A stretch of 64,000 nt of DNA from Novosphingobium sp. NDB2Meth1 (lineage in GTDB: Bacteria; Pseudomonadota; Alphaproteobacteria; Sphingomonadales; Sphingomonadaceae), in assembly GCF_900117425.1 (NCBI RefSeq), contig NZ_FPEH01000014.1, positions 1 through 64,000 on the forward strand, given 5' to 3'. Made by a program: the position numbers and the translations under genes. The notes below the pieces were generated by a model that worked only from the letters and a program-made list of their open reading frames with translations, was not told the DNA's origin and made no database searches. Each line of letters begins with the position of its first letter. The stretch's first letter is position 1. Of this stretch, positions 26,450 through 35,765 are shown one piece after another.

Positions 26450-27240
26450 CAGCCGAAACTCGCAGCAAGGCTGCCCATCAGCAGCGCCCAGCCATCAACC
26501 AGGACGAAGAGGAGGAGTTTGAACGGCAACGAGACCACCGTTGGCGACATCATCATCATGCCCAGACTCATAAGGACCGATGACACGACGAGGTCGATTA
26601 CGAGGAACGGCAGGAACAGCATGAAGCCGATCTGGAACGCGGTCTTGAGTTCGCTGGTGACGAAGGCGGGAAGCAGGATCGAGAAGGGCACGTCCGCGGT
26701 GCGGGCAAACTTGGGCGCCTTGGCCATGGTGGCGAACATCTGGAGATCGTGCTCGCGCGTCTGGCGGATCATGAAGGCGTGGAATTCAGTGCCCGCGTTG
26801 CCGATGGCCTGCTCGGCGTTGATCGTTCCGGCGGAATAGGGCGCGATGGCATTGGCGTTCACCTTTTCGAGCGTGGGCGCCATGATGAACAGCGACAGGA
26901 ACAGCGAAAGGCCGATCAGCACCTGATTGGGTGGCGACTGCTGGAGGCCGAGCGCCTGCCTGAGGATCGCCAGCACCACGAGAATGCGGGTGAAGCTCGT
27001 CATCATCAGCACGAGGCTGGGGAGAATCGTGAGCAGCCCCATGATGAGGAGCAGCTGGAGCGACAGCGAGAGGCTGCCGTTCGATTGCGCGCCGGCGATC
27101 TGGCCGAAGGCGCGGTCAAGAGCGCCTGGGATGGCGCTGCCGGTGGGGGCGGCGGCGGGGGCGAGATCCGCGGCTTGGGCGGGCAGCGCGAAGGCCAACG
27201 CGCCGATGGCGGCGAGTGCGAGGACAGGCTTGAGCTTCAC
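26449..27240 (-). CDS. fliP: Flagellar export gate protein FliP
   Basis: A 263-aa FliP: cleavable signal peptide (KLKPVLALAAIGALAFALPAQA), then four membrane helices. MMTSFTRILVVLAILRQALG and PFKLLLFVLVDGWALL are characteristic. GTG at 27240 is chosen as start because it lies right at the signal peptide and six bases after the fliO stop; the longer frame would overlap fliO entirely. Confidence 0.93.
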   Translation of the reverse strand: MKLKPVLALAAIGALAFALPAQAADLAPAAAPTGSAIPGALDRAFGQIAGAQSNGSLSLSLQLLLIMGLLTILPSLVLMMTSFTRILVVLAILRQALGLQQSPPNQVLIGLSLFLSLFIMAPTLEKVNANAIAPYSAGTINAEQAIGNAGTEFHAFMIRQTREHDLQMFATMAKAPKFARTADVPFSILLPAFVTSELKTAFQIGFMLFLPFLVIDLVVSSVLMSLGMMMMSPTVVSLPFKLLLFVLVDGWALLMGSLAASFG

Positions 27241-27244
27241 CGGA

Positions 27245-27514
27245 TCAGTCCTCGCCGCCCGCGCGCGCGGGCACTTCAGCGAGGCGGACAAGCCCCTGCT
27301 TGGTGGCCGAGACGAGTATCTCGCGTCCGCGGAATTCAAGCACCGCAATGCGTTGACCGGGGCCGAGCCACTGCGTCTCGATGATCTTCACCGACTTGGT
27401 GCCGCCATTCGGGCTGAAGCGCTGCTCCATGCGGCGTGCGAACTTGAGGCTGGCCCAGGCAAGACCGGCGATCAGCGGCAGGACGACCGCGAGCTTGAGG
27501 AGGTACCAAAGCAT
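27245..27514 (-). CDS. fliO: Flagellar export protein FliO
   Basis: An 89-aa FliO with one N-terminal membrane helix (LLKLAVVLPLIAGLAWASL) and a small cytoplasmic domain (KIIETQWLGPGQRIAVLEFR, GREILVSATKQGLVRL). FliO helps FliP assemble into the gate. Near the short end for the family. ATG 27514 overlaps the fliN stop by one base. Confidence 0.88.
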   Translation of the reverse strand: MLWYLLKLAVVLPLIAGLAWASLKFARRMEQRFSPNGGTKSVKIIETQWLGPGQRIAVLEFRGREILVSATKQGLVRLAEVPARAGGED

Positions 27515-27774
27515 CAGGCCTGACCATCCTGACCGACCAGCTCGACGATCCGGAGGCCGAAGCGCTCGCCCTGCGCGACCACTTCGCCCCGGGCGATCAG
27601 CTTGCCGTTGACCATCACGTCGAGCAGCTCGTCCGTGAGCCGGTCGAGCGTGACCACGCTTTCCTCGGTGAGCGTAAGCACGTCCTTGAGCTTCATGTCG
27701 GTGCGGCCGAGCTCGACGGTGAGGCGCACGTCGACGTCCTTGAGGAATTCGAGGCCGCGGGTCTGAAAGGTCAT
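27514..27774 (-). CDS. fliN: Flagellar motor switch protein FliN
   Basis: An 86-aa SpoA-domain protein. FLKDVDVRLTVELGRTDMKL, then ELLDVMVNGKLIARGEVVAQ and FGLRIVEL are the typical FliN core; the variable N-terminal extension is nearly absent. It builds the lower C ring, binds FliH and in several bacteria CheY-P, which matters here because FliM lacks its own CheY peptide. Lies 27 bases after fliM. Confidence 0.93.
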   Translation of the reverse strand: MTFQTRGLEFLKDVDVRLTVELGRTDMKLKDVLTLTEESVVTLDRLTDELLDVMVNGKLIARGEVVAQGERFGLRIVELVGQDGQA

Positions 27775-27801
27775 GGGTCTGTCCTGAAAGGTGCCGCCGG
27801 G

Positions 27802-28686
27802 TCAGGCGAGCTGGGTGAGTTGAAGGGCAACGCGGTCGTCGACAGCGCCAACGGTGCCGAGACCGACGAGGCACTCGCCGATGCGCAGGGGCACATTGCG
27901 TGCGACCGGCACGGCGAGGACCTGTCCGACTTCGAGCGCCGAAAGCGTGGCAAGCGGGAGCGGCACGTCGACGAGCACGGCGCGCAGGGTGAGCGGCATG
28001 TCTGCGAACGGCGGTTCGAGCGGGTCTGCGGGCGTTGCTGTGCGGACGGGCTTGGGCGCGGGGCGGGCGGCGCCGGTCAGATCGGCGAGTGCAGCCATCG
28101 GGAAGCCGAGGCGCAAGGTCCATGCGGGCCGCGCCCCTTCACGGATCGTGAAGGTTAGGACGGCGAGCGCGGTGTCTTCCGACATGGCGGCGAGTTCAGC
28201 GGTCGAGGCGGCGCGGCGCAGCACGCGGATCGGACCTTCGAGGCCGAGCGTGGCGGCCAGCGGCGGGCCGACCAGCATCTCGATCCGCTGGACCATGAGT
28301 TCGGCGGAGAGGGGCAGTTCGCGCGGGAGCGGGGATGGCGCTTCGCCCGGGCCGCCGAACGCACGGTCAAGCAGGCGCAGCACGGTCTCGCCCTCCACGC
28401 AGGCCAGCAGCGGTTGGGCATCGGCAATGGCGGCAAGCAGGCCGATGGAAACAAGGCCGGGAGGGGCGAACGCACCGACAGTCAATTCCTCTGGCGCGCT
28501 GCAATCCACCACCGCCGCCTCGCCGCCATGGACCGGCGCGAGCGCGAGGCGCAGCTTGCGCGCCAGTTGCTCGCCGGCGCGGGCAAGCAGCGGCAGCAGT
28601 TCGGCTGCGGCGGGTGCCGGGCGGAGCAGCGCCGCACTGTGGCGGGCGAGCGGCCGCTGCGCGACGAGAGGGCGTTCGGGCTTCAT
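27802..28686 (-). CDS. fliM: Flagellar motor switch protein FliM, no N-terminal CheY peptide
   Basis: A 294-aa protein, shorter than the usual 320-350. The C-terminal SpoA domain (about 225-294: PFADMPLTLRAVLVDVPLPL, VGQVLAVPVARNVPLRI) and the middle CheC-like domain (LVSIGLLAAIADAQPLL, LLDRAFGG) support FliM. The N terminus MKPERPLVAQRPLARHSA has no LSQxEIDALL-type CheY-binding motif. Upstream extension in frame enters fliL and gives no motif either. ATG 28686 lies 8 bases after the fliL stop. Confidence 0.85.
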   Translation of the reverse strand: MKPERPLVAQRPLARHSAALLRPAPAAAELLPLLARAGEQLARKLRLALAPVHGGEAAVVDCSAPEELTVGAFAPPGLVSIGLLAAIADAQPLLACVEGETVLRLLDRAFGGPGEAPSPLPRELPLSAELMVQRIEMLVGPPLAATLGLEGPIRVLRRAASTAELAAMSEDTALAVLTFTIREGARPAWTLRLGFPMAALADLTGAARPAPKPVRTATPADPLEPPFADMPLTLRAVLVDVPLPLATLSALEVGQVLAVPVARNVPLRIGECLVGLGTVGAVDDRVALQLTQLA

Positions 28687-28694
28687 CGGGCGCT

Positions 28695-29300
28695 TTACTG
28701 GACGATGAAGGTCTTGAAGTAGACGGCGTCGACCCCGCCAAAGCCTTCGGTGTCGGTGAGCACCTTGTTGATCGTGGCGACGAGACGCTTCCGCAGCCGG
28801 GCCTTGCCTTCGGCGGACTGGACTTCCTCTCCCGGCGTATCGGCGATCGCGGTGAGCAGGGCGGAGCGGATGGCTAGTTCGTGCTTCTGCAGCCACAGGA
28901 TCACGCGGTAGTCGCGGTGGGTGGAGCAGGCGAGGCTGACCTGCACCAGCATGTCCGAATCCTTGAGATTCGATGTGAAATCATCGGTAAAGCTGAAGTA
29001 GGCGGTGCGGTATTCGCTGCCGCCCTCGCCATCGACTTCGTGACCGCCGCCGCCTTCCTCGCCGTGGCCGCCTTCCTTGGGCGCGGGGGCATAGGGGTCT
29101 TCCTCACCCTTGTGGATGAGCTTGGGGTTGTTGTCCTCATGCTCATCGCCATGGCCGCCGCCGCCGATGATCCCGGCTGCGACAAGGCCATAAGCCCCGC
29201 CGCCACCAGCGCCGAGCAACGCGACGATCGCACCGATCTTGAGCATCATGCCGCCACCCTTCTTCTTGGGCTTGGCGTCCTTGTCCTTCTTCTCGCTCAT
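28695..29300 (-). CDS. fliL: Flagellar stator-associated protein FliL
   Basis: A 201-aa FliL: Lys-rich cytoplasmic start, one membrane helix (about 19-46), periplasmic domain (about 95-201) ending VDAVYFKTFIVQ, as in the family. Between them is a long Gly/Glu/His-rich linker (about 47-93, including GGGGHGDEHED and GGHGEEGGGGHE) that is unusual and could bind metal. FliL surrounds stator units and supports torque. Confidence 0.88.
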   Translation of the reverse strand: MSEKKDKDAKPKKKGGGMMLKIGAIVALLGAGGGGAYGLVAAGIIGGGGHGDEHEDNNPKLIHKGEEDPYAPAPKEGGHGEEGGGGHEVDGEGGSEYRTAYFSFTDDFTSNLKDSDMLVQVSLACSTHRDYRVILWLQKHELAIRSALLTAIADTPGEEVQSAEGKARLRKRLVATINKVLTDTEGFGGVDAVYFKTFIVQ

Positions 29301-29331
29301 CAGGGGTCCTCAGAAACAGGCGTGAAAGGGA

Positions 29332-30663
29332 TCAGGCGAAGATGCCGCCGCCGCGCTCGGTGCGCGGGACGGGCGATCCTGCCGGGTTGGCCGCGGGCTG
29401 CCGGATGGCGGGGGGCTGGCGCTGCTGGCTGGAGCCGGGGTCGGAATTGCTGCCGGACTGGCCTTGGGCGAGGCCTTGCTCGCGCGAACCTGGATGCTGA
29501 CCGGTCGCGGTCGAGCGTGCCGGTTCGGCGACGGCAGCGGCATGTGCGGCAGCGACGGCAGGCGCAAAGGCCGGGTCGGGGCTCGCCATCGCGACCGATA
29601 GGCCGGTCGCATCGCTTTCGATCCGCAGCGAGATACGACCAAACTCGCCGTGATGCAGCGCAACTGCAACCGGGCCGCCCTGATCGGCGCCATCGCGCGC
29701 ACGGGCGATCGAATCGACGAGCTGGTCGAAGCTGAGCGGCTGCGGCGTGGGAGTTGCGGGGGTTTGCAGAGGTGCTGCGGCGGGGGCGCTTCCCGGTTGA
29801 GCCAGCGCCAGCGCACCGGCGGTGTCGGGCAGAAGGGCGGGCTTTGCGGCGGGAAGCGCAGCTTCGCTCTCGCCGCGCAGCTTGCGTGTGGCCGGGCGTT
29901 CGGAAGTACCTGTCAGCGCCGCCAGTGTCGACGGTTGGGCGCGAGCGGCGATGTCTTGTGCCGCAGCCGGGGTTTTCGAAGCGGTTTCGGGTGGTGGCGC
30001 TGCTGGTTCGGCGGGCGCGGCAACGGTGTCGCGTTCGAAAACAAGCTGGGCGGCGGCAAAGGCAGCGGGTTGCGGCGCATTGACCGGGGCAGCCGTCTGC
30101 GTGGCCTCGTCCGCGCGCGGGGCGGTCGGCGTTGCGGGGGAGGCGACCTGTCTGGTGGATGCGGTCCGGGGAGGCTGCGAGGTCGCTGCGGACGCCTGCA
30201 ATCCAGCGGTCGGTGCCTGCCCCGCAACCGGCAGTGCTGCAAGCAGGGCCGGCAGGGGCGAGGCCGTCTCGGCCGATCGATCCGCTTCCGTCTGGTCGCT
30301 TGCTGCCACTGCGGTGTCGGCGGTAGTGTCGGCGGTATCGTCCTTGGCTCCCGCCGCGATGAGCAGTCGAAGTGCGGCAACCGGAGCGGCAAGGCTTTGC
30401 CGGATCACCGGCAAGGTCTTGCCGGGCTCCTCGGCAGCCGCCGCCTGATCAACGGGAGCTTCGGCGCCAGTCCGGAGCGGTTCCGGTTTTGTGGTTGCGG
30501 CAGGGGCGGACTGTCCGGCGGGCCGCGCGTCTTGTGCCAGAAAGGCCGCAAAATCTGACGATTGGCCCCGATCCGTATCGGCATTAGATGCCGCAGGAGC
30601 GGTGTCCCGGGCAGGTGCGCGCACCTCTGTGCGCGAAAGCGGGATCGGAGCGGGCGCAGTCAT
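29332..30663 (-). CDS. fliK: Hook-length control protein FliK
   Basis: A 443-aa Ala/Pro/Thr-rich, mostly disordered protein with a C-terminal Flg_hook domain (about 320-385: VAVALHHGEFGRISLRIESD), which meets FlhB to end hook export. The low-complexity ruler portion covers residues 1-310. ATG 30663 is used; GTG 30675, four codons upstream with AAGGA close by, is possible. Lies between fliJ and fliL as in most fli operons. Confidence 0.85.
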   Translation of the reverse strand: MTAPAPIPLSRTEVRAPARDTAPAASNADTDRGQSSDFAAFLAQDARPAGQSAPAATTKPEPLRTGAEAPVDQAAAAEEPGKTLPVIRQSLAAPVAALRLLIAAGAKDDTADTTADTAVAASDQTEADRSAETASPLPALLAALPVAGQAPTAGLQASAATSQPPRTASTRQVASPATPTAPRADEATQTAAPVNAPQPAAFAAAQLVFERDTVAAPAEPAAPPPETASKTPAAAQDIAARAQPSTLAALTGTSERPATRKLRGESEAALPAAKPALLPDTAGALALAQPGSAPAAAPLQTPATPTPQPLSFDQLVDSIARARDGADQGGPVAVALHHGEFGRISLRIESDATGLSVAMASPDPAFAPAVAAAHAAAVAEPARSTATGQHPGSREQGLAQGQSGSNSDPGSSQQRQPPAIRQPAANPAGSPVPRTERGGGIFA

Positions 30664-30706
30664 CGCGGGGGGCACAGTCCTTGGCGAGCGGTTTGGTTAA
30701 CGGCTG

Positions 30707-31138
30707 CTATTCAAGAGGCGTGCCAAGTGGGCTGGCCGGCTTCGCGGGGTGTGCGGTGTCAGCCGATTTGCGGGCGATACGCTGGCGGGCGGCTTCGATG
30801 CGGTCGTCGACCGCGGCACGGCGGCGCTCGGCTTCGGCAGCTTCGGCGGCGCGAGTATCGGCGGCCTCGCGCGCGCGGGCGAGATCGGCGGCGGTCTGGT
30901 CCGCGATGCGGGTGAGGCCTGCCACGAACCGCTGCGACTGCCTGAGGTCCGCCCCGGTGGTGGCATCGCGGCGCAGGCGATAGGCATCGATCAGAGCGGC
31001 CGTCCGCGTCTGGAGATTGGCGACTTGCGCCAGCGCAGCTTCCGCCCGCGCCGCTTCCGCCAGCGCTGTCTGGCGGGCGATGCTGCGCAGGCGTTCGAGG
31101 CGGCGCAGGCGTTTGAGCTTTGTCTTCTCGGCACTCAT
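30707..31138 (-). CDS. fliJ: Flagellar export chaperone-like protein FliJ
   Basis: A 143-aa protein that is almost one long Ala/Arg/Glu-rich coiled coil (KRLRRLERLRSIARQTALAE onward), the shape of FliJ, the central stalk of the export ATPase. Sequence identity in this family is weak, so the call rests on size, coiled coil and place right after fliI (ATGA overlap). Confidence 0.8.
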   Translation of the reverse strand: MSAEKTKLKRLRRLERLRSIARQTALAEAARAEAALAQVANLQTRTAALIDAYRLRRDATTGADLRQSQRFVAGLTRIADQTAADLARAREAADTRAAEAAEAERRRAAVDDRIEAARQRIARKSADTAHPAKPASPLGTPLE

Positions 31139-32457
31139 GCAGCCATCAGTTCGGCGAGTTCAGCAATGCTGCGGTCCATGGGGATCACTTCGCGCTGCGA
31201 TTGGCTGAGGAACTGAGTGAGCGCGCCGTGCATGGCGATGGCGCGGTCGAGCTGCGGATCGGCCCCGGCGCGGTAGGCGCCCATCAGGACGAGATCGCGG
31301 TTGGCCTCGTAGTTGGCGATCAGCGCGCGGAAGGCGCGGGCGTCGGTCTGGTGGAGCGGATCGATGATGTCGTTCATCACGCGGCTGAGCGAGGCGGCGA
31401 TGTCGATCGCCGGATACTGGCCGCGCTGGGCAAGATCACGGCTGAGCACGATGTGGCCGTCGAGAATGGCGCGCGCGGTATCGACGACGGGGTCATCCTG
31501 GTTGTCGCCATCCGCGAGCACGGTGTAGAGCCCGGTTACCGAGCCGCCGCTGGCCGCCGAATTGCCCGCGCGCTCGACCAGCTTGGTGATCGTCGCAAGC
31601 GCGCTGGGCGGATAGCCGCGCGCGGCACCGGGTTCGCCGAGCAGAAGCGCGATCTCGCGCCCCGCGTGGGCGACGCGGGTGAGGCTGTCCATGATCAGCA
31701 GCACCTGATGCCCGGCGGCGCGGAAGTATTCGGCCATCGAGGTCGCCAGCATCGCGCCGCGGATGCGCAAGTTGGGCGCGTGATCGGCCGGGACGGCAAC
31801 GACCACGGAGCGGGCGCGGCGTGGACCGGACATGTGCTTTTCGACGAAATCGGAAACTTCGCGGGCGCGCTCGCCGATCAGGCCGACGACCACGATCTCG
31901 GCTTCGGTGCCGTGAGCGATCATGTCGAGTAGCACGGACTTGCCGACGCCCGAACCCGCCATCACGCCGATGCGCTGGCCGACGCCGAAGGTGGTGAGCG
32001 CGTTGAGGGCGCGGACGCCGACATCGAACGGTTCACGCACGGGGGCGCGGTCGAGCGCGCTGCCGCGAATGCCGCCGGAAGGCCATTCGGCGCGTGCCGC
32101 GATGGGCGGGCCGCCGTCGATGGGCAGGCCCTCGCCATCGACGGCGCGGCCGAGGAAGGCTTCGCCGACGGGGAGCATGCCGGGCTTGCCTTCGGGCCGC
32201 ACACGCGCGCCGGGGCGGAGCAGGACGGTATCGCCAAGCAGCATCATCAGCATGCGCCCGGCGCGAAAGCCGATGGTTTCGGCCAGCAGCGAACCGCCGC
32301 CATGTGCGATGCGGCACTGCGCGCCGATGGGGAGCGAAAGACCGCTGACTTCAAGCAGGCCGCCGTCGCAGGCGGTGACGAGACCATAGCGACGCGGGGC
32401 AAAATCGGGCTGGGCTTCCTCGCAGCGGACGAGGAGGGGGAGAGCAGCGTTCAGCAT
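31135..32457 (-). CDS. fliI: Flagellar export ATPase FliI
   Basis: A 440-aa F1-beta-like ATPase. Walker A GSGVGKS near residue 160, Walker B around LLIMDSLTRVAHAGREIALL, and YPPSALATITKLVERAGN are typical of FliI. It uses ATP to unload chaperones and start export at the C-ring base, regulated by FliH. The N-terminal domain (1-80) is family-like. Overlaps fliH by seven bases and fliJ by four. Confidence 0.95.
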   Translation of the reverse strand: MLNAALPLLVRCEEAQPDFAPRRYGLVTACDGGLLEVSGLSLPIGAQCRIAHGGGSLLAETIGFRAGRMLMMLLGDTVLLRPGARVRPEGKPGMLPVGEAFLGRAVDGEGLPIDGGPPIAARAEWPSGGIRGSALDRAPVREPFDVGVRALNALTTFGVGQRIGVMAGSGVGKSVLLDMIAHGTEAEIVVVGLIGERAREVSDFVEKHMSGPRRARSVVVAVPADHAPNLRIRGAMLATSMAEYFRAAGHQVLLIMDSLTRVAHAGREIALLLGEPGAARGYPPSALATITKLVERAGNSAASGGSVTGLYTVLADGDNQDDPVVDTARAILDGHIVLSRDLAQRGQYPAIDIAASLSRVMNDIIDPLHQTDARAFRALIANYEANRDLVLMGAYRAGADPQLDRAIAMHGALTQFLSQSQREVIPMDRSIAELAELMAA

Positions 32458-33050
32458 GAAGACAGCGCGTCAGAGAGCGCGCGGGTCCAGGTGCCGGGGC
32501 CATCCTCGACACCGCCGGCCGTGCCTTCGATGCGCAGCGCGCCGCGTTCGAGCGACGGATCGGGTTCGAAGTGCCAGTCTTCGGGCAGGCGGGCAGCAAG
32601 CAGCGCAAGATCTTCGGGATGGAGGCGGATCACGCGTTCATCTGCCGCGCGCGCAAGCATGCCGGCAGCGGTTTTGACGCGGTCGGCGAGCGCATCGGGA
32701 TCGATGGCATAATCGCCAAACAGCGGCATGCACAGCGCAAGGACGGTATCACGCAGGCGCGCCTCGAGTTCGCGCGTGAGATCGGCGTCGAGGCGGCCAA
32801 ACGCGAGTTCGAGTTTGGCGCGGGCGGCATCCTGCTGGGCAAGAGCCTCGCGGAAAGCCGCTTCGGCATCGGCAGCGCCTTGCGCATAACCGGCGGCAAA
32901 AGCGCGGGTTTCGGGGTCTTCCTCCGGTTCCGGTGGCGGCGGAGCCGGTTCAGGCGCAGCGGCTCCGCGCACAAACCGGTGATCCTCCCGGAAACCGCCG
33001 GGCGTGAGGCCCAGCTCGGCCAGCGACAGTACACGTACCGCGCTAGACAT
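32451..33050 (-). CDS. fliH: Flagellar export regulator FliH
   Basis: A 199-aa protein: Pro/Glu-rich N-terminal third (EPAPPPPEPEED), Ala-rich helical middle (GYAQGAADAEAAFREALAQQ) and a C-terminal domain resembling V-ATPase E (RLHPEDLALLAARLPEDW). Binds FliI and FliN. Overlaps both fliG (8 bases) and fliI (7 bases), so translation is coupled. Family identity is moderate; gene order makes it firm. Confidence 0.87.
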   Translation of the reverse strand: MSSAVRVLSLAELGLTPGGFREDHRFVRGAAAPEPAPPPPEPEEDPETRAFAAGYAQGAADAEAAFREALAQQDAARAKLELAFGRLDADLTRELEARLRDTVLALCMPLFGDYAIDPDALADRVKTAAGMLARAADERVIRLHPEDLALLAARLPEDWHFEPDPSLERGALRIEGTAGGVEDGPGTWTRALSDALSSC

Positions 33051-34059
33051 AGTCGTCGTCGCCCGCGCCGAATACGATCGTGCCTTCGGCGGCGAGGCGG
33101 CGGGCGGCGGTGACCACCGCCTTCTGCGCTTCGACCACTTCGGCCATCTTCATGCGGCCGCGCGCCTCGATCTCGTCGCGCACCCCTTCCGCCGCGCGGC
33201 TCGACATCGCGCGGAAGAAGCATTCGCGGGTTTCCGGCGCGATGCCCTTGAGCGCGGCGATGAGCGTATCGGAATCGACCTCGCGCAGCAGCGAGCCCAT
33301 CGATTTTTCGTCGAGCACGAAGAGGTGCTCGAACTTGAACATCTCGTTCTCGATGGCCTTGGCGAGCGCTTTGTCCTGCTTGGCAATCTCGGGCATGACG
33401 CGCTTCTCGACCGCGCGGACCGAGGCGTTGATGATGTCCGCCGCCTCGCGCGGGCCGCCCATGGTGAGCGCAGCGCTGCCGTGGCATTCGGTGATGCGCT
33501 GGGCGAGAAGGTCTTCGAGCATCGCGATCGCCTCCGGCGCGACGGGGCCAAGCGTGGCGATGCGCTGGATCACTTGCGGCTGGAGCGGCTCGGGCAAGGC
33601 ATGGAGCACGCCCGCCGCGACATCGGGATCGAGCTGGACAAGCAGCACGGCGAGCGCCTGCGGATGTTCGCCCTGCACCAGTGGAACCAGCGCATGCGGT
33701 GTGAGCCAGCGTGCGAGTTCAAGGCTGGAGCCGGGGCGCGGCGCATCGGGGGCGATGCGCTGCATGAGGTTGTCCGCCTTGAAATCGCCGACAGCGCTGG
33801 TCATCAGCTGGCGCACCTGATTGACGCGATCAGTAGCGCCGATGGTGACGGCAGCGGCATTGTCGACGAAGCCCTGCAGTGCCTGCGTGATCGCATCGGC
33901 GTCGATCTCGCCGATCTCGCACATCTTCGCGCCGAGCAGCCGCAGCTCGGCGGGTTCGAGCTGGGAAAGCAGCGTGGTGGCGAGCTGATCATCGAGCAGC
34001 ATCATCATGACTGCGGCACGAGTGGGGCCGCTGATCTCGGGTGGGGCCTCGGTGGTCAT
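33043..34059 (-). CDS. fliG: Flagellar motor switch protein FliG
   Basis: A 338-aa FliG with armadillo-type N, middle (HPQALAVLLVQLDPDVAAGV carrying the EHPQ motif) and C domains. The C-terminal torque helix region (NEMFKFEHLFVLDEKSMGSLLREVDSD) has the charged residues that face MotA. It joins FliF to FliM. Overlaps fliF by four bases. Usual length. Confidence 0.95.
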   Translation of the reverse strand: MTTEAPPEISGPTRAAVMMMLLDDQLATTLLSQLEPAELRLLGAKMCEIGEIDADAITQALQGFVDNAAAVTIGATDRVNQVRQLMTSAVGDFKADNLMQRIAPDAPRPGSSLELARWLTPHALVPLVQGEHPQALAVLLVQLDPDVAAGVLHALPEPLQPQVIQRIATLGPVAPEAIAMLEDLLAQRITECHGSAALTMGGPREAADIINASVRAVEKRVMPEIAKQDKALAKAIENEMFKFEHLFVLDEKSMGSLLREVDSDTLIAALKGIAPETRECFFRAMSSRAAEGVRDEIEARGRMKMAEVVEAQKAVVTAARRLAAEGTIVFGAGDDDYV

Positions 34060-35762
34060 TCCAGTCCCTCGGGCGCGGGTTCGTTGAGGAGCTGGCGCAG
34101 CGCGTTGAGCGCCGAATCCGGCTGTTCGACGACGATGCGCTGGGCGACGCCGACCTGGCGGCTGAGCGCATCGGGATCGATTTCGCCGGTTTCGGGATCG
34201 ATGATCGGCTCGATCTGCTGGATCTTCTTGCGGCGGCGGCGGACGGGGGTTTCCTCACCGTTCTCGTCGATCTCGCCTGCTTCGCCGGCCTGGTTCTCCG
34301 CAGTCTCCTCAGTGTCCTTGACGACAACGGGGGCCGGGTCGCGCTTCAGTGCCTTGATCAGCGGGCGCACGCCGAGCAGCAGGGTCAGCAGCACCGCGAG
34401 CAGCGCGACGACATTGCGCACGATCATCGCGAACCACGGCGTTTCCCAGAAGGCGGGCGGGGTGACCGCGACTGGGCTGAAATTGCGGACGACCACCGCG
34501 ACCTGATCGCCGCGGGCGGTATCCGCGCCCACCGCGGCGGCGACGAGCTGCTTGATCTGGTCGATCTCGGCGGGCTTGGCCTTGGCCATGATCGCGCCGG
34601 ACAGCGCGACGGCGACGGAGAGCCGCTTGATCTTGCCGGGCGTCTGGTTGGTGACGGCGACTTCGCGGCCGAGTTCATAGGTGCGCGCGGAGGAGCTTTC
34701 GCCGCTGGCTGGCGTGGCACTCGGGGCCGGAGTCGGAGCGGGCGTGGGCTGCGCGCCGGGTGCGCCGGGCTGGGCGGTGGTCGGCGGCGGCGGCGTATTG
34801 GAGAGCACGCCGGGGACGCCCACGGCGGACGCCGCACCTCCACCCTGCGAGGCGGACTGCGTTTCCGAGCGGACCACGCCCTGCTTGTCATAGCTTTCGC
34901 GCGCGGAGGTCAGCTGGTCCATGTCGAGATCGACCTGGATCTCGCTGGAGAAGTTGCCTTCGCCGAGCATGGGGGTGAGCAGTTGCGAGACTTGCGTGCG
35001 CAGCTTTTCTTCCATGCGCGATTGGAGGTCGAGCCGGTCGGTATCGCCGTCCTTGCCAGAGGACAGCAGGCGTCCGTGCTGGTCGATCACCTTGACGGCA
35101 TCGACCGAGAGGGAGGGCACCGAACCGGCAACGAGATTGACGATGGCGCCGACCTGGCTGTCCGCAAGCTGCCGCCCACGTGCGAGCTTGACCATCACGG
35201 ACGCGGTGGGCGCGGCATTGTCGCGCACGAATACGGACCTTTCGGGCTCGGCGAGGTGGACGCGGACTGCCTCGACGCCATCGATCTGCATGATCGTGAG
35301 CTCAAGCTCGCGTTCGCGCGCGGCGAGCAGGCGCTCGCCTTCCAGGGTGCGGCTCGCGCCCATCGGCAGTTTGTCGAGCATCTGCGGGCCGGTTTCGGGC
35401 GTCGCGATCGCGCCATCGGAGGCAGCGACCATGCGCGCCTTGTAGAGATCGTTCTCGCCGACCGAGACGGCGCCGGTCGAGTTGTCGATGGAGTACGCGA
35501 TCGAGGCCTTGTCGAGTGCGGCGACAACCTGCGCCCGCTCGCTGTCGCTGAGATCGCTGTAGAGGACGCGCTGGGGGGCGGGCGCCATGGTCATGTAAAG
35601 GAGCGCGGTGAGGCCCGCAGCGGAGACGCCCGCAAACCACGGCAGCGCGCGGCGCACCGGCGGCTGGCCCAGGAACGCGCCGGTGCGCGCAAGCATCGAG
35701 CCACCCGCCGGATCGGTGAGCGGGGCAAAGAGGGACAGGCTCGGATTCGCTGGATCGGCCAT
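34056..35762 (-). CDS. fliF: MS-ring protein FliF
   Basis: A 568-aa FliF: N-terminal membrane helix (about 39-60), YscJ-like ring-building domain (RVLYSDLSDSERAQVVAALD, GENDLYKARMVAASDG), the beta-collar part with a disordered Pro/Ala insertion (about 320-355), a second membrane helix (about 440-465), and a C-terminal acidic/basic tail that binds FliG. The ring seeds basal body assembly. It lies three bases after fliE. Confidence 0.95.
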   Translation of the reverse strand: MADPANPSLSLFAPLTDPAGGSMLARTGAFLGQPPVRRALPWFAGVSAAGLTALLYMTMAPAPQRVLYSDLSDSERAQVVAALDKASIAYSIDNSTGAVSVGENDLYKARMVAASDGAIATPETGPQMLDKLPMGASRTLEGERLLAARERELELTIMQIDGVEAVRVHLAEPERSVFVRDNAAPTASVMVKLARGRQLADSQVGAIVNLVAGSVPSLSVDAVKVIDQHGRLLSSGKDGDTDRLDLQSRMEEKLRTQVSQLLTPMLGEGNFSSEIQVDLDMDQLTSARESYDKQGVVRSETQSASQGGGAASAVGVPGVLSNTPPPPTTAQPGAPGAQPTPAPTPAPSATPASGESSSARTYELGREVAVTNQTPGKIKRLSVAVALSGAIMAKAKPAEIDQIKQLVAAAVGADTARGDQVAVVVRNFSPVAVTPPAFWETPWFAMIVRNVVALLAVLLTLLLGVRPLIKALKRDPAPVVVKDTEETAENQAGEAGEIDENGEETPVRRRRKKIQQIEPIIDPETGEIDPDALSRQVGVAQRIVVEQPDSALNALRQLLNEPAPEGLE

Positions 35763-35765
35763 TTA

